A program made the position numbers and the translations under genes. A model generated the notes under the pieces. That model worked only from the letters and a program-made list of their open reading frames with translations, was not told the origin of the DNA and searched no databases. This document shows positions 26,675 through 34,636 of a stretch of 64,000 nt of DNA, in pieces. The stretch covers positions 2,604,001 through 2,668,000 of the forward strand of contig NZ_JAGIOK010000001.1 of NCBI RefSeq assembly GCF_017876655.1, read 5' to 3'. This DNA comes from Microbacterium imperiale. Its GTDB lineage: Bacteria; Actinomycetota; Actinomycetes; Actinomycetales; Microbacteriaceae. Position 1 is the first letter of the stretch; the number at the start of each line of letters is the position of its first letter.

Positions 26675-26693
26675 GCGCGAGAAGGTGACGCGA
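26675..26693. repeat. 19-bp element resembling a copy on the other side of the DUF559 gene
   Basis: GCGCGAGAAGGTGACGCGA matches 16 of 19 bases of the segment at 27760-27778. The two lie in the same orientation on either side of the DUF559 gene. Confidence 0.4.
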
Positions 26694-26735
26694 GCGCCGG
26701 TTTCGCGGCACTGATGACGAGCACACGCGTCCCCT

Positions 26736-27653
26736 TCATCGGGCGGCAGCGAGGGCTCGTCTCACGAGGGTCACGGCACGGTGGCTCCGCACCTGCGAGA
26801 CCGTGACGCGGACCACGAGCCACCCGGCGGCGGTGTAGGTCGCGTACTTCTCGAGGTCGCGATCCCACTGGCGCTTGCTGGTGCGGTGATGATCGCCCTC
26901 CACCTCGATCGCCACACGAGCATCCGGGTAGACGAGCTCGGTGATGCCGAGTAGACGACCGCCGTCGTCGCGGATCTCGACGTCGAGCATCGGCTCGGGC
27001 AGTCCCGCTGTCACGAGGTCGAGGCGCAGCTCGGTCTCGGGCGGTGACATCGCCCCCTCGCGGATGTGGGGGAGCGCCGCGCGGAGCTGAGCCGGGGTGC
27101 AGAGCCGGCGGTGCGGCATCCGTCCACCGCCCGGGCCTCGCGGGATGGCGACGAGCGCGTCACCCGCGATGATCAGTTCGCGCACGCTCGCCGTCCTGCC
27201 GAGCATCGCCCACGCGGACGCGGCGCTGACGACGCGCACACCGTGCAGCTCGCCGATGGTCACGAGGTGGTCCGCCACCTTGATGCCGTGGATGCCGCGT
27301 GCGCGCGGTGCCCGACCGGGCGCGACGACGCCGACCTCGAGAGAGTCCGCCGGATGCACGACGGGGCAGCCGTGCAGGACAGCGGCGGTGCGCCCCGCGA
27401 AGAACGCTCCCTCGGGGGCGACGCGCGCGTACGCCTGTGCCCTGCGGAGGACGCGTTCCCGTTGCGCGCGGTCGCGGGCGAGCGGTCCGTCGCCGGTGTC
27501 TCGCGCTGGAGCGAGACGGGCCCGTACCCCGTGGAAGGGCGCTTCGAGGTCGCGCGCACCGAGACGCCCGCGGGTCACGCCCGCCGCACGCGCCTGAGCG
27601 ACGCCGAAGACCTCGCCGAGGTCATCGGGCAGGGGCGCAGGCGTTCGCGGCAT
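26736..27653 (-). CDS. DUF559/Vsr-like endonuclease-domain protein
   Basis: A 305-aa protein. The C-terminal 110 residues have the DUF559/Vsr-like PD-(D/E)XK pattern: ITELVYPDARVAIEVEGDHH, then the basic RTSKRQWDRDLEKYATYTAAG and WLVVRVT. The N-terminal 190 residues resemble AbiEi-like DNA-binding proteins common next to this domain in actinobacteria (GVTRGRLGARDLEAPFHGVR). Nuclease or regulatory activity is unproven. ATG 27653 (MPRTPAPLP) is chosen over an upstream start that adds a low-complexity stretch. It is flanked by similar 19-bp elements and by a long inverted repeat. Confidence 0.78.
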   Translation of the reverse strand: MPRTPAPLPDDLGEVFGVAQARAAGVTRGRLGARDLEAPFHGVRARLAPARDTGDGPLARDRAQRERVLRRAQAYARVAPEGAFFAGRTAAVLHGCPVVHPADSLEVGVVAPGRAPRARGIHGIKVADHLVTIGELHGVRVVSAASAWAMLGRTASVRELIIAGDALVAIPRGPGGGRMPHRRLCTPAQLRAALPHIREGAMSPPETELRLDLVTAGLPEPMLDVEIRDDGGRLLGITELVYPDARVAIEVEGDHHRTSKRQWDRDLEKYATYTAAGWLVVRVTVSQVRSHRAVTLVRRALAAAR

Positions 27654-27759
27654 CCGCCCACTCTGTCGCCTGCCGAGCCCCCCACAGCTCCCAGCCCCCA
27701 CCCGCCTCTCACAACCCCCTCATGCCCCCCTCCTGGGGAGGAGCCCCCATGCCCCGAAC

Positions 27760-27822
27760 GCGCATGAAGGTGGCGCGACGGCAGGGAATGGCGCTCGCGA
27801 ACCCGGCATTCGCGCCACCTTC
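27760..27822. repeat. Inverted repeat with 13-bp arms between ktrA and the DUF559 gene
   Basis: GAAGGTGGCGCGA (27766-27778) is the perfect inverse of TCGCGCCACCTTC (27810-27822), with a 31-nt interior. The left arm is part of a 19-bp segment (27760-27778) related to 26675-26693. It lies downstream of ktrA on the minus strand, so it could end that transcript or be a dispersed palindromic repeat. The rest of 27654-27841 shows nothing else. Confidence 0.6.
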
Positions 27823-27841
27823 GCGGCGCGGGGCACGCGGG

Positions 27842-28513
27842 TCAGCGGTCGAGGGAGGCGAAGCGCTCGATGTCGGAGTTGGTGCCCGAGACGATGATCA
27901 GGTCGTGGTTGGTCACGACGGTGTTGGCCTCGGCGTAGCGGAACGGCTTGCCGGGACTCTTCACACCCACGACCGTGACGTGGTACTTCGTGCGCACGCC
28001 CGATTCGTTGAGGCCGACGCCGCGGATGAACTTCGGCGGGTACATCTTCGCGAGCACGAAGTCGTCGTCGAAGCGGATGAAGTCGAGCATGCGACCGCTG
28101 ACGAGGTGAGCGACGCGCTCGCCGGCCTCGCGCTCCGGGTACACGACATGGTTCGCGCCGACGCGGGCGAGGATCTTGCCGTGCGACTGCGAGACCGCCT
28201 TCGCCCAGATCTGCGGCACCTTCAGGTCGACGAGGTTCGCGGTGATGAGCACGGACGCCTCGATCGAGGATCCGACCGCGACGACCGCCACCTGGAAGTC
28301 CTGCGCGCCGATCTGCTTCAGGGCGTCGAGGTTGCGGGCATCGGCCTGCACGGCGTGCGTGACGCGCTCCGACCACTTCTGCACCAGGTCGAGGCTGTCG
28401 TCGATGGCCAGCACCTCGCGGTCGAGACGGTCGAGCTCGCCGGCGCAGGCGGCGCCGAAGCGCCCCAGCCCGATGACCAGGACGGGCGCGTCGCTTCGGA
28501 TCTGCTCAACCAA
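27842..28513 (-). CDS. ktrA: Potassium uptake regulatory subunit KtrA/TrkA (RCK)
   Basis: A 223-aa cytoplasmic gating subunit. The RCK_N Rossmann domain has VLVIGLGRFGAACAGEL and conserved acids binding nucleotide; RCK_C (about 140-220) ends with ANTVVTNHDLIIVSGT. It forms a ring under the membrane subunit encoded immediately upstream on the same strand, whose gene overlaps this one by 8 nt. Potassium uptake and osmotic adaptation are expected. Confidence 0.92.
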   Translation of the reverse strand: MVEQIRSDAPVLVIGLGRFGAACAGELDRLDREVLAIDDSLDLVQKWSERVTHAVQADARNLDALKQIGAQDFQVAVVAVGSSIEASVLITANLVDLKVPQIWAKAVSQSHGKILARVGANHVVYPEREAGERVAHLVSGRMLDFIRFDDDFVLAKMYPPKFIRGVGLNESGVRTKYHVTVVGVKSPGKPFRYAEANTVVTNHDLIIVSGTNSDIERFASLDR

Positions 28514-29948
28514 CGATCGGCCTTTCGACGGGGAGGGAGTAAAGCTGGGAACGGGATGTCGCAGCCACCGCCGCAGCGAGAGTCACTGTACCAACGCGCC
28601 CCATGAACATCACGAGAGCCATGACGTAGACGGCAGGGTCGGGCAGCTCGGCGGTGAGTCCCGTCGACAATCCGACCGTCGCGAACCCGGAGATGACGTC
28701 GAAGAGCACCTGGTCGACCGGGGCCTTGGTGATCTGCGCGATCGTGACGGTTCCCAGCGCCACGATCGTCGCGCTCCAGGCGACGACCGACAGAGCGACG
28801 CGCTGCACGTCGCTGGGGATGCGGCGGCCGAAGGCCTGCACCGACGGGCGGCCCTTGGCCTCGGACCACACCGCCAGCGCGAGCACCGCGAGCGTGGTGA
28901 CCTTGATGCCACCGGCCGTCGAGGCCGACCCGCCGCCGACGAACATGAGCATCGAGCCGACGATGAGCGACGACCCGTGCATCTCGCCGATGTCGATGAC
29001 CGAGAACCCGCCCGATCGCGTCATGGCCGAGAGGAAGAAGGCTTGGAAGGTCGTGTCCCAGGCCTCCATCGACCCGAACGTCGCCGGGTTGTCGTACTCG
29101 AGCAGCAGGAAGACACCCGCGCCGACGAAGAAGAGGACGATCGTCGTGATGATCGTCAGCTTTGCGTGCAGCGACCACGCGCGGACGTGGAAGTGGTGCC
29201 GCCACAGCGTGAAGATGACCGGGAAGCCGATGGAGCCGAGGAAGACCCCCGCCATGAGGACCGTCAGCATGACGTAGTCCTGCGCGAACGGCAGCAGGCC
29301 CTCGGCGTTGGGGGAGAAGCCGGTGTTCGTGAAGGCCATCGCCGCGTAGTACGGCGCTTCCCACAGGGCCGTCAGCGGGTCGACGCCGCCGATGAGCAGC
29401 GAGGGGTAGAGCAGGATCGCCAGACCCGCTTCGATGACGAGGGTCGAGAGGGCGACGGTGCGCAGCAGCGAGCCCACCTCGCCCAGCCGCACGGCCTGGC
29501 CTTCGGCAACGGGCCCGCCGTGCGCGCGCAGCGGGTTGGTGTCGCCCGCGGCGATGAGCTTGGCCCGCAGGCCCAGGCGCTTGGAGATGACCAGGCCGAG
29601 GATCGACGCGAGCGTCAGAACGCCCATGGCCCCGACGTTGACGCCGATGTAGATGAGCACGTGGCCGAACGGCGACCAGTGCGTCGCCATGTCGACGGTC
29701 GCGAGACCGGCGACGCAGATCGTCGACACCGCGGTGAAGAGGGCGTCGGCGAACGGGGTCGCCACGCCGTCCGCGGATGCCGCGGGCAACGAGAACAGCG
29801 TCGTGAAGACGAGGATCAGCGTCGAGAAGATCAGGACCGCGAACCGCGAGGGCGACGCCGTGGCCAGATCGCGGCCGGCATCCCACGCCTCACGGCCGAA
29901 CCCTCTGACGCGGCGCAGGACGATCGCGCCGACGGACTGCTCCGCCAT
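28506..29948 (-). CDS. ktrB: Potassium channel subunit of Ktr/Trk type (TrkH family)
   Basis: A 480-aa membrane protein with four M1-P-M2 repeats. Filter-type sequences include TAVSTICVAG, AFTNTGFSPN, MTRSGGFSVIDIGE and GFATVGLSTG. GTASTAGGIK-like text appears as GGGSASTAGGIKVTT, the TrkH/KtrB signature. ATG 29948 is preferred because GGGGAGGA lies 5 nt upstream; an earlier start at 29963 lies before it. It forms the pore partner of the RCK subunit. Confidence 0.92.
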   Translation of the reverse strand: MAEQSVGAIVLRRVRGFGREAWDAGRDLATASPSRFAVLIFSTLILVFTTLFSLPAASADGVATPFADALFTAVSTICVAGLATVDMATHWSPFGHVLIYIGVNVGAMGVLTLASILGLVISKRLGLRAKLIAAGDTNPLRAHGGPVAEGQAVRLGEVGSLLRTVALSTLVIEAGLAILLYPSLLIGGVDPLTALWEAPYYAAMAFTNTGFSPNAEGLLPFAQDYVMLTVLMAGVFLGSIGFPVIFTLWRHHFHVRAWSLHAKLTIITTIVLFFVGAGVFLLLEYDNPATFGSMEAWDTTFQAFFLSAMTRSGGFSVIDIGEMHGSSLIVGSMLMFVGGGSASTAGGIKVTTLAVLALAVWSEAKGRPSVQAFGRRIPSDVQRVALSVVAWSATIVALGTVTIAQITKAPVDQVLFDVISGFATVGLSTGLTAELPDPAVYVMALVMFMGRVGTVTLAAAVAATSRSQLYSLPVERPIVG

Positions 29949-30045
29949 GCGTGTCCTCCCCACGATCAGCGCTTGCTCCGGGCGCCGCCGTAGCTCGGTG
30001 CCGATGTCATGGTACTCGGGCGTGCGCGCCGACTAACCTGAAGGC

Positions 30046-30453
30046 ATGGCGGACATCTTCGACGTGATCGCCGACGGTACCCGTCGGGACATCCTGCGTC
30101 TCCTCCTCGATCGCGACTCGGACCCCCGCGTCTCGGGGACGAGCGTCTCGCAGATCGTCAACGAGCTGGGAGTGAGCCAGCCGACGATCTCGAAGCACCT
30201 GAAGGTCCTGCGCGAAGCCGGGCTCGTCACCGTGCGCGAAGAGGGGCAGCACCGCTACTACAGCCTGTCGCCCGAGCCGCTCGACGTCGTCGACGACTGG
30301 CTCGTGCCGTTCCTCACGGCCGAGCCCTACGATGCGGACCCGCCCGTGGCGCTGCCCGAGCCGGCGGTCGCTGCGGCCGAACTGGTGGGGCGCGCCGCGG
30401 CATCCGCGAAGCACGCCGTCACCAGCGTGTTCGGCAAGCGACCCGCGCGCTGA
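30046..30453 (+). CDS. ArsR-family HTH regulator
   Basis: A 135-aa winged-helix protein. The ArsR HTH occupies residues 1-85 (IADGTRRDILRLLLD, VSQIVNELGVSQPTISKHLKVL, REEGQHRYYSLSPEPL). No Cys metal-binding motif is present, so it probably does not sense thiophilic metals. An Ala-rich tail follows. TAACCT (30034-30039) is 6 nt before the ATG. It faces away from the ktr genes, but control of them is only a possibility. Confidence 0.88.
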   Translation: MADIFDVIADGTRRDILRLLLDRDSDPRVSGTSVSQIVNELGVSQPTISKHLKVLREAGLVTVREEGQHRYYSLSPEPLDVVDDWLVPFLTAEPYDADPPVALPEPAVAAAELVGRAAASAKHAVTSVFGKRPAR

Positions 30454-30547
30454 CGCGGGTCGAGCATCGGCGAGGCAACACCGGTCACGCCGGTTTACAG
30501 CCGTCACAGCCGACCCCTAGAGTGTTCGCACCGGGGAAAGGATGACG

Positions 30548-30739
30548 ATGGCCGAGCTGCCCGATGTGCGCTTTCTGACTGTCGCGGAGGTGGCCGAGAT
30601 CATGCGGGTGTCGAAGATGACGGTCTATCGTCTCGTGCACGCGGGTGAACTGCCCGCCGTCCGGTTCGGACGCAGCTATCGCGTCCCCGAATCCGCCGTG
30701 CGCGACGCCGTGCAACGGCCGATCTCCGACGTCGGCTAG
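30548..30739 (+). CDS. Excisionase/BldC-like small HTH protein
   Basis: A 63-aa MerR-like winged-helix fragment: FLTVAEVAEIMRVSKMTVYRLVHAGELPAVRFGRSYRVPE. Proteins like this are found beside bS22 in many actinobacteria and belong to the excisionase/BldC-like HTH group; the cellular role is not established. ATG 30548 is chosen over ATG 30542 because GGGAAAGG lies at a usable distance only from the former. TAGAGT at 30518-30523 is a likely -10. Confidence 0.85.
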   Translation: MAELPDVRFLTVAEVAEIMRVSKMTVYRLVHAGELPAVRFGRSYRVPESAVRDAVQRPISDVG

Positions 30740-30770
30740 ACTGATCCGAGGCATTTTTCGCGAGATGCCT
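30737..30770 (+). promoter_or_regulatory. Promoter and leader hairpin of the bS22 gene
   Basis: TAGACT (30737-30742) overlaps the stop of the HTH gene and would start a leader of about 73 nt. The leader begins with AGGCAT (30749-30754) pairing with ATGCCT (30765-30770). No good -35 is visible. A regulatory role for the hairpin is unproven. Confidence 0.45.
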
Positions 30771-30822
30771 GTTCCCGGGCGCACACGAGATGCGTCCAGA
30801 CCCTGACATAGTGAGGTTTTCC

Positions 30823-30921
30823 GTGGGTTCTGTCATCAAGAAGCGCCGCAAGCGCATGGCGAAGAAGAAGCACCGCAAGCTGCTTCGCAAGACTCGCCAC
30901 CAGCGCCGTAACAAGAAGTAA
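30823..30921 (+). CDS. 30S ribosomal protein bS22 (AURKAIP1/COX24 domain)
   Basis: This 32-aa, extremely basic protein, beginning GSVIKKRRKRMAKKKHRKL, is the actinobacterial bS22 ribosomal protein, located near the decoding/bridge region of the 30S subunit. The GTG start has GAGG (30813-30816) 6 nt upstream. It is easily missed because of its size. A strong hairpin follows the stop. Confidence 0.95.
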   Translation: MGSVIKKRRKRMAKKKHRKLLRKTRHQRRNKK

Positions 30922-30939
30922 GTCGCGGCGACGTCACTG

Positions 30940-30971
30940 AGCGCCCCGTTCGGCTCCGGCCGAGGGGCGCT
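30940..30971 (+). terminator. Terminator hairpin after bS22
   Basis: AGCGCCCC (30940-30947) pairs with GGGGCGCT (30964-30971) and is followed by a T-containing stretch (TTCGTGCTTT). Position just after a ribosomal protein gene and before a new promoter (TAGGCT 30990-30995) fits termination. Confidence 0.75.
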
Positions 30972-31013
30972 TCGTGCTTTGCGCCGTCCTAGGCTGGACG
31001 CGGAGGAATCAGC

Positions 31014-31307
31014 ATGAAATCCATCACCATCGACGACCTGCGCGCCGGCCGCGACGTGCCCCTCATCGACGTGCGCGAGGACCACGAGTTCGCCGCGGGC
31101 CGGGTGCCCGGCGCGATCAGCATCCCCATGTCGCAGCTGGGGGAGCGCCTGGGTGAGCTTCCCGACGGCGCGTTCGACGTCATCTGCCAGGCCGGCGGTC
31201 GATCGGCTCAGGTCGTCACGGCGCTCGAAGCTCGCGGCTACGACGCGACGAACGTCGAAGGCGGCACCGGCGAGTGGGCCGGGCGCGGCTTCGAGCTCGA
31301 GCGCTGA
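31014..31307 (+). CDS. Rhodanese-like single-domain protein
   Basis: A 97-aa rhodanese domain with the active-site loop CQAGGRSA (Cys about residue 60), which can carry a persulfide. The entry segment is VPLIDVREDHEFAAGRVPGA. GGAGG lies about 8 nt before the ATG, after TAGGCT (30990-30995). The two following genes are close or overlapping, so a three-gene unit (rhodanese, glutaredoxin-like, Dabb) is likely. A sulfur-transfer or redox role is inferred. Confidence 0.9.
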   Translation: MKSITIDDLRAGRDVPLIDVREDHEFAAGRVPGAISIPMSQLGERLGELPDGAFDVICQAGGRSAQVVTALEARGYDATNVEGGTGEWAGRGFELER

Positions 31308-31315
31308 GCACCTCG

Positions 31316-31615
31316 ATGACGACCCTGACGATCGTCTCGAAGCCCGACTGCCACCTCTGCGACGTTGCGCGTGAGATCGTCGACGCCGTCGTCGCCGAGC
31401 GCCCAGACGGCGAGGTCGAGGTGCGCGAGCTGTCGATCCTCGACGATGCCGCCCTCTATGAGCAGTGGTGGGAGAAGATCCCCGTCGTCCTGATCGACGA
31501 CCGCCTGCACGCCCACTGGCGTGTGTCCGCCGATCGGCTGCGCTCGGCGCTGGCCGATTCCGTCACCACGGATGCCGCACCTGCGGCGCCCGCTCGCACC
31601 GAGGAGCCCGCATGA
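31316..31615 (+). CDS. Glutaredoxin-like thiol protein (DUF836 type)
   Basis: A 99-aa thioredoxin-fold protein with VSKPDCHLCDVA, the CxxC pair near residues 11-14, and cis-Pro in EKIPVVLIDD. It is the short glutaredoxin-like form common in actinobacteria. ATG 31316 is 8 nt after the rhodanese stop. A disordered tail of about 20 residues follows the fold. Redox partner unknown. Confidence 0.88.
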   Translation: MTTLTIVSKPDCHLCDVAREIVDAVVAERPDGEVEVRELSILDDAALYEQWWEKIPVVLIDDRLHAHWRVSADRLRSALADSVTTDAAPAAPARTEEPA

Positions 31616-31914
31616 CCATCCGCCACGTCGTCGCCTGGAAGCTCGCCGCCGAAGACGCCGAGACCCGCGCAGAGCACGCCGCAGAGGTCGCTCGTCGCAT
31701 TCAGGCCCTCGTCGGCGTCGTGCCGTCGATCCGCTCGCTGAGCATCGGGCCGAACATGGCGTACGCCGACGTCAACGGCGATGTCGCACTGGTCGCCGAC
31801 TTCGACGACCTTGCGGGGCTCGAGGCGTACCAGGTGCACCCGGCCCACCAGGAGGTCGTCGGCTACGTGCGCAGCGTCGTGGCGAGCCGCATCTCCGTCG
31901 ACTTCGAGGTCTGA
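31612..31914 (+). CDS. Dabb (stress-responsive A/B barrel) family protein
   Basis: A 100-aa ferredoxin-like dimeric barrel: IRHVVAWKLAAED at the start, then VADFDDLAGLEAYQVHPAHQEVVGYV, the Dabb signature with the histidine motif HPAHQ. Function of most members is unknown. Its ATG overlaps the previous stop by 4 nt. It converges with the MscS gene, 6 nt away. Confidence 0.9.
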   Translation: MTIRHVVAWKLAAEDAETRAEHAAEVARRIQALVGVVPSIRSLSIGPNMAYADVNGDVALVADFDDLAGLEAYQVHPAHQEVVGYVRSVVASRISVDFEV

Positions 31915-31920
31915 TCCGTC

Positions 31921-33108
31921 TCAGTCGCGACGCTCGGGCGGCTCGCCGACGGTCACGACCGGGATGGCATTGGTGAAGGTGCTCGCGCGGCGCTCGGCTT
32001 CCGCACTCCCGGTGAACAAGCCGTCGTTCGTGGGGGTCGGGTCGTGCGTGATGCGGTGGTCGGCGCCCGAACCGGAGGCCGTGGCATCCGTCATCATGAC
32101 GCGCTGCACCGGGACCGCCTGCGGCATCGTCCGCTGCACCCACGTGACCATCGCCTCGCGCACCAGGCAGCGCAGGTCGAACAGCGTCGGCGCGTCCTTC
32201 GCAGTGACGAGTATGCGCACCCGCACGTAGCCCGCGACCGCGTCGGTCACCTGCAGCACCGACGTGCGCCGGTCCCACAACTCCGTCTGTTCGAGGACGC
32301 CCCGCAGGTGCGCGCGCATGGCGGTGGGCGAGACGTTCCAGTCGAGGTCCATCTCGACGGCGCCGAGCAGCTCCGAACCGCGCCGCGTCCAGTTCTCGAA
32401 CGGCGTCGTGGTGAAGTAGGTGCACGGCAGCACGAGGCGGCGGTCGTCCCAGAGGTCGAGCACGACGTAGCTCAGGGTGATCTCACCGACTCGGCCCCAC
32501 TCGCCGTCGGCGACCACGACGTCGTCGACGCGGAGGGCATCGCTGAAGACGATCTGCAGGCCGGCGAAGACGTTGCCCAGCACCGACTGGGCGGCCAGGC
32601 CCGCGACCACCGAGGCGATACCGGCCGAGGCGAGGACGCTGGCTCCCACGGCGCGGACCGAATCGAAGGTCAGCAGCACCGCTCCGATGCCGATCACGAT
32701 GATGATCGCGACCGCCAGACGGCGCACGATCAGCATCTGCGTGCGGATGCGGCGGGCGACGCGGTTGTCGGGGACGTCGATGCGGTACCGCCCGAGCGCG
32801 ACATCGGTGACGACGATGACCAGCGACGCGAGCAGCCACGTGCTCGCGCCGATGATCAGGATCGTCAGCAGCTGCCCGATGATGGCACGCCACTGCTCGT
32901 CCGGGTACGCGGCGGACACCGCCGCCCAGAGCACGATCGCGAGCAGCAGGACGCGGAACGGCGTGCGCGAGCGGCGGCTGAGGACCTCGGGCCACCGATG
33001 CCGTCGTCCGGCGATCCGCAGCGCGATGGCCGCGACCACCGCGATCACGGCGGCGCCGGTCAGGCCCACCAGCACGGCGATGCCGAACTCCATCCAGCCG
33101 TCCCACAT
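31921..33108 (-). CDS. MscS-family mechanosensitive ion channel
   Basis: A 395-aa membrane protein: about four N-terminal helices, a pore-lining third-helix region (SVLASAGIASVVAGLAAQSVLGNVFAG), then the MscS beta domain (RVDDVVVADGEWGRVGEITLSYVVL) and a soluble C-terminal domain. It releases solutes on hypo-osmotic shock. ATG 33108 has AGGAG 8 nt upstream, unlike the longer start at 33141. A disordered tail follows residue 350. Confidence 0.9.
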   Translation of the reverse strand: MWDGWMEFGIAVLVGLTGAAVIAVVAAIALRIAGRRHRWPEVLSRRSRTPFRVLLLAIVLWAAVSAAYPDEQWRAIIGQLLTILIIGASTWLLASLVIVVTDVALGRYRIDVPDNRVARRIRTQMLIVRRLAVAIIIVIGIGAVLLTFDSVRAVGASVLASAGIASVVAGLAAQSVLGNVFAGLQIVFSDALRVDDVVVADGEWGRVGEITLSYVVLDLWDDRRLVLPCTYFTTTPFENWTRRGSELLGAVEMDLDWNVSPTAMRAHLRGVLEQTELWDRRTSVLQVTDAVAGYVRVRILVTAKDAPTLFDLRCLVREAMVTWVQRTMPQAVPVQRVMMTDATASGSGADHRITHDPTPTNDGLFTGSAEAERRASTFTNAIPVVTVGEPPERRD

Positions 33109-33197
33109 ACGTGTTGCTCCTCTCGTCGGCGGAGAAGCCACGATACGGGCGCCGACCGGCGGTGCCTGAACGGTTGCCGGGTGCGCGGGGTCGTGTG

Positions 33198-34538
33198 TTA
33201 CGGGGCCAGGCGCGTGGGACCGCGGAAGAGGTAGGTGACCTCGCGGATGGACGATTCGCCGAGCAGCAGCATCAGCACGCGGGCCAGGCCCATGCCGAAC
33301 CCGCCGTGCGGCGGGGCGCCGTAACGGAAGAAGTCGAGGTAGAAGTCGAGGTGCTCGGGCTCGAGGCCCTTCTCCTTGGCCTGCTCGATGAGGACGTCGA
33401 CGCGGTGCTCGCGCTGCGCGCCCGTCGTGATCTCGACGCCGTTGAAGAGCAGGTCGTACGACTTCGTCAGCCCGGTCTCTTCATCGCGCATGTGGTAGAA
33501 CGCGCGGATCTCGGGGTGGTAGTCGGTGATGAACACGAACTGATGGCCGTGCTGCTCGCGCACGTGCGCGGAGATCTGGCGCTCGCCCTCGGGGTCGAGG
33601 TCGCCGTCGGTGCGGGGGATGTCGTATCCGCGGGCCGCGACGATCTCGCGGGCCTCCGCCAGCGGGATGCGGGGGAACGGGACCGACGGCACCTCGACCT
33701 CGACGCCGAACAGCTCGGCGATCTCGGCGCCGTGCTTGTCCTTGACGGCCTGGAAGGCGAACTGCAGCAGCTCCTCCTGCATGGCCGCGACGTCCTCGTG
33801 CGAGTCGATCCACGAGATCTCGGCGTCGATCGAGGTGAACTCGGTCGCGTGGCGCGAGGTGAACGACGGGTCGGCGCGGAAGACGTCTCCGATCTCGAAG
33901 ATCTTGCCGAAGCCGGCCGACTGGGCCATCTGCTTGAAGAACTGCGGGCTCTGCGCGAGGTAGGCCGTCTTGTCCTCGAAGTAGGGCACCTCGAACAGCT
34001 CGGCGGCGGACTCGGATGCCGAGGCCATGAGCTTCGGCGAGTGGATCTCGATGTAGTCGCGCTCGATCCAGTAGGTGCGCATCGCGTGCTCGAGCGTCGT
34101 CTGCACGCGGAAGATGAGGTTGTTGCGGCGCTGACGCAGGTCGAGGAAGCGCCAGTCCATGCGCTTGTCGAGGCCGGAGTCGGCGGCGATCGGCGTCTCG
34201 GGCAGAGCGGCCGCGGCGATGTCGAGGTCGCCGATCTTGATCTCGACGCCGCCGAGCTTGACGCGCTCGTCGTGCTTGAGCTGGCCGGTGGCGGTGAGGA
34301 AGGTGCCCGTCGACAGGTTCGAGATGAGGTCGGTGAGGGCCAGCGCGGCGGCATCCTGCTCGCTGCCGTCCTCGGCGGGACGGGTGGCCGGGTTCACCAG
34401 CTGCACCGCACCCGTCTCATCGCGCAGGATGACGAACTGCACCTTCTTCTGATCGCGGACGGTCTCGACCCATCCGGAGACCGACACGGGGCCGTCGGGG
34501 CGGGCCTGCAGCTGCTGGACGAGAACGCGTTCACTCAC
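33198..34538 (-). CDS. aspS: Aspartyl-tRNA synthetase, archaeal type (possibly aspartate--tRNA(Asn) ligase)
   Basis: A class II synthetase of 446 aa charging tRNA-Asp. Motif 2 is FRADPSFTSRHATEFTSID, motif 3 is FGMGLARVLMLLLG, and the OB-fold anticodon-binding domain is N-terminal. It lacks the GAD insertion of the standard 590-aa bacterial enzyme and matches the short archaeal/eukaryal form. In bacteria such forms are often non-discriminating and work with GatCAB, but that cannot be decided here. GTG 34538 is chosen because TAGACT sits 8 nt upstream on its strand; ATG 34565 is an alternative. Confidence 0.92.
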   Translation of the reverse strand: MSERVLVQQLQARPDGPVSVSGWVETVRDQKKVQFVILRDETGAVQLVNPATRPAEDGSEQDAAALALTDLISNLSTGTFLTATGQLKHDERVKLGGVEIKIGDLDIAAAALPETPIAADSGLDKRMDWRFLDLRQRRNNLIFRVQTTLEHAMRTYWIERDYIEIHSPKLMASASESAAELFEVPYFEDKTAYLAQSPQFFKQMAQSAGFGKIFEIGDVFRADPSFTSRHATEFTSIDAEISWIDSHEDVAAMQEELLQFAFQAVKDKHGAEIAELFGVEVEVPSVPFPRIPLAEAREIVAARGYDIPRTDGDLDPEGERQISAHVREQHGHQFVFITDYHPEIRAFYHMRDEETGLTKSYDLLFNGVEITTGAQREHRVDVLIEQAKEKGLEPEHLDFYLDFFRYGAPPHGGFGMGLARVLMLLLGESSIREVTYLFRGPTRLAP

Positions 34539-34636
34539 GAGGGGAGAGTCTACGCGTCCAGCCATCTCCGACGTCCCGGCCCTAGGCTGTCGGCGGGGCC
34601 CGGCCGGGCGACCGTTCACCGAGCGCGAGGGCACCG

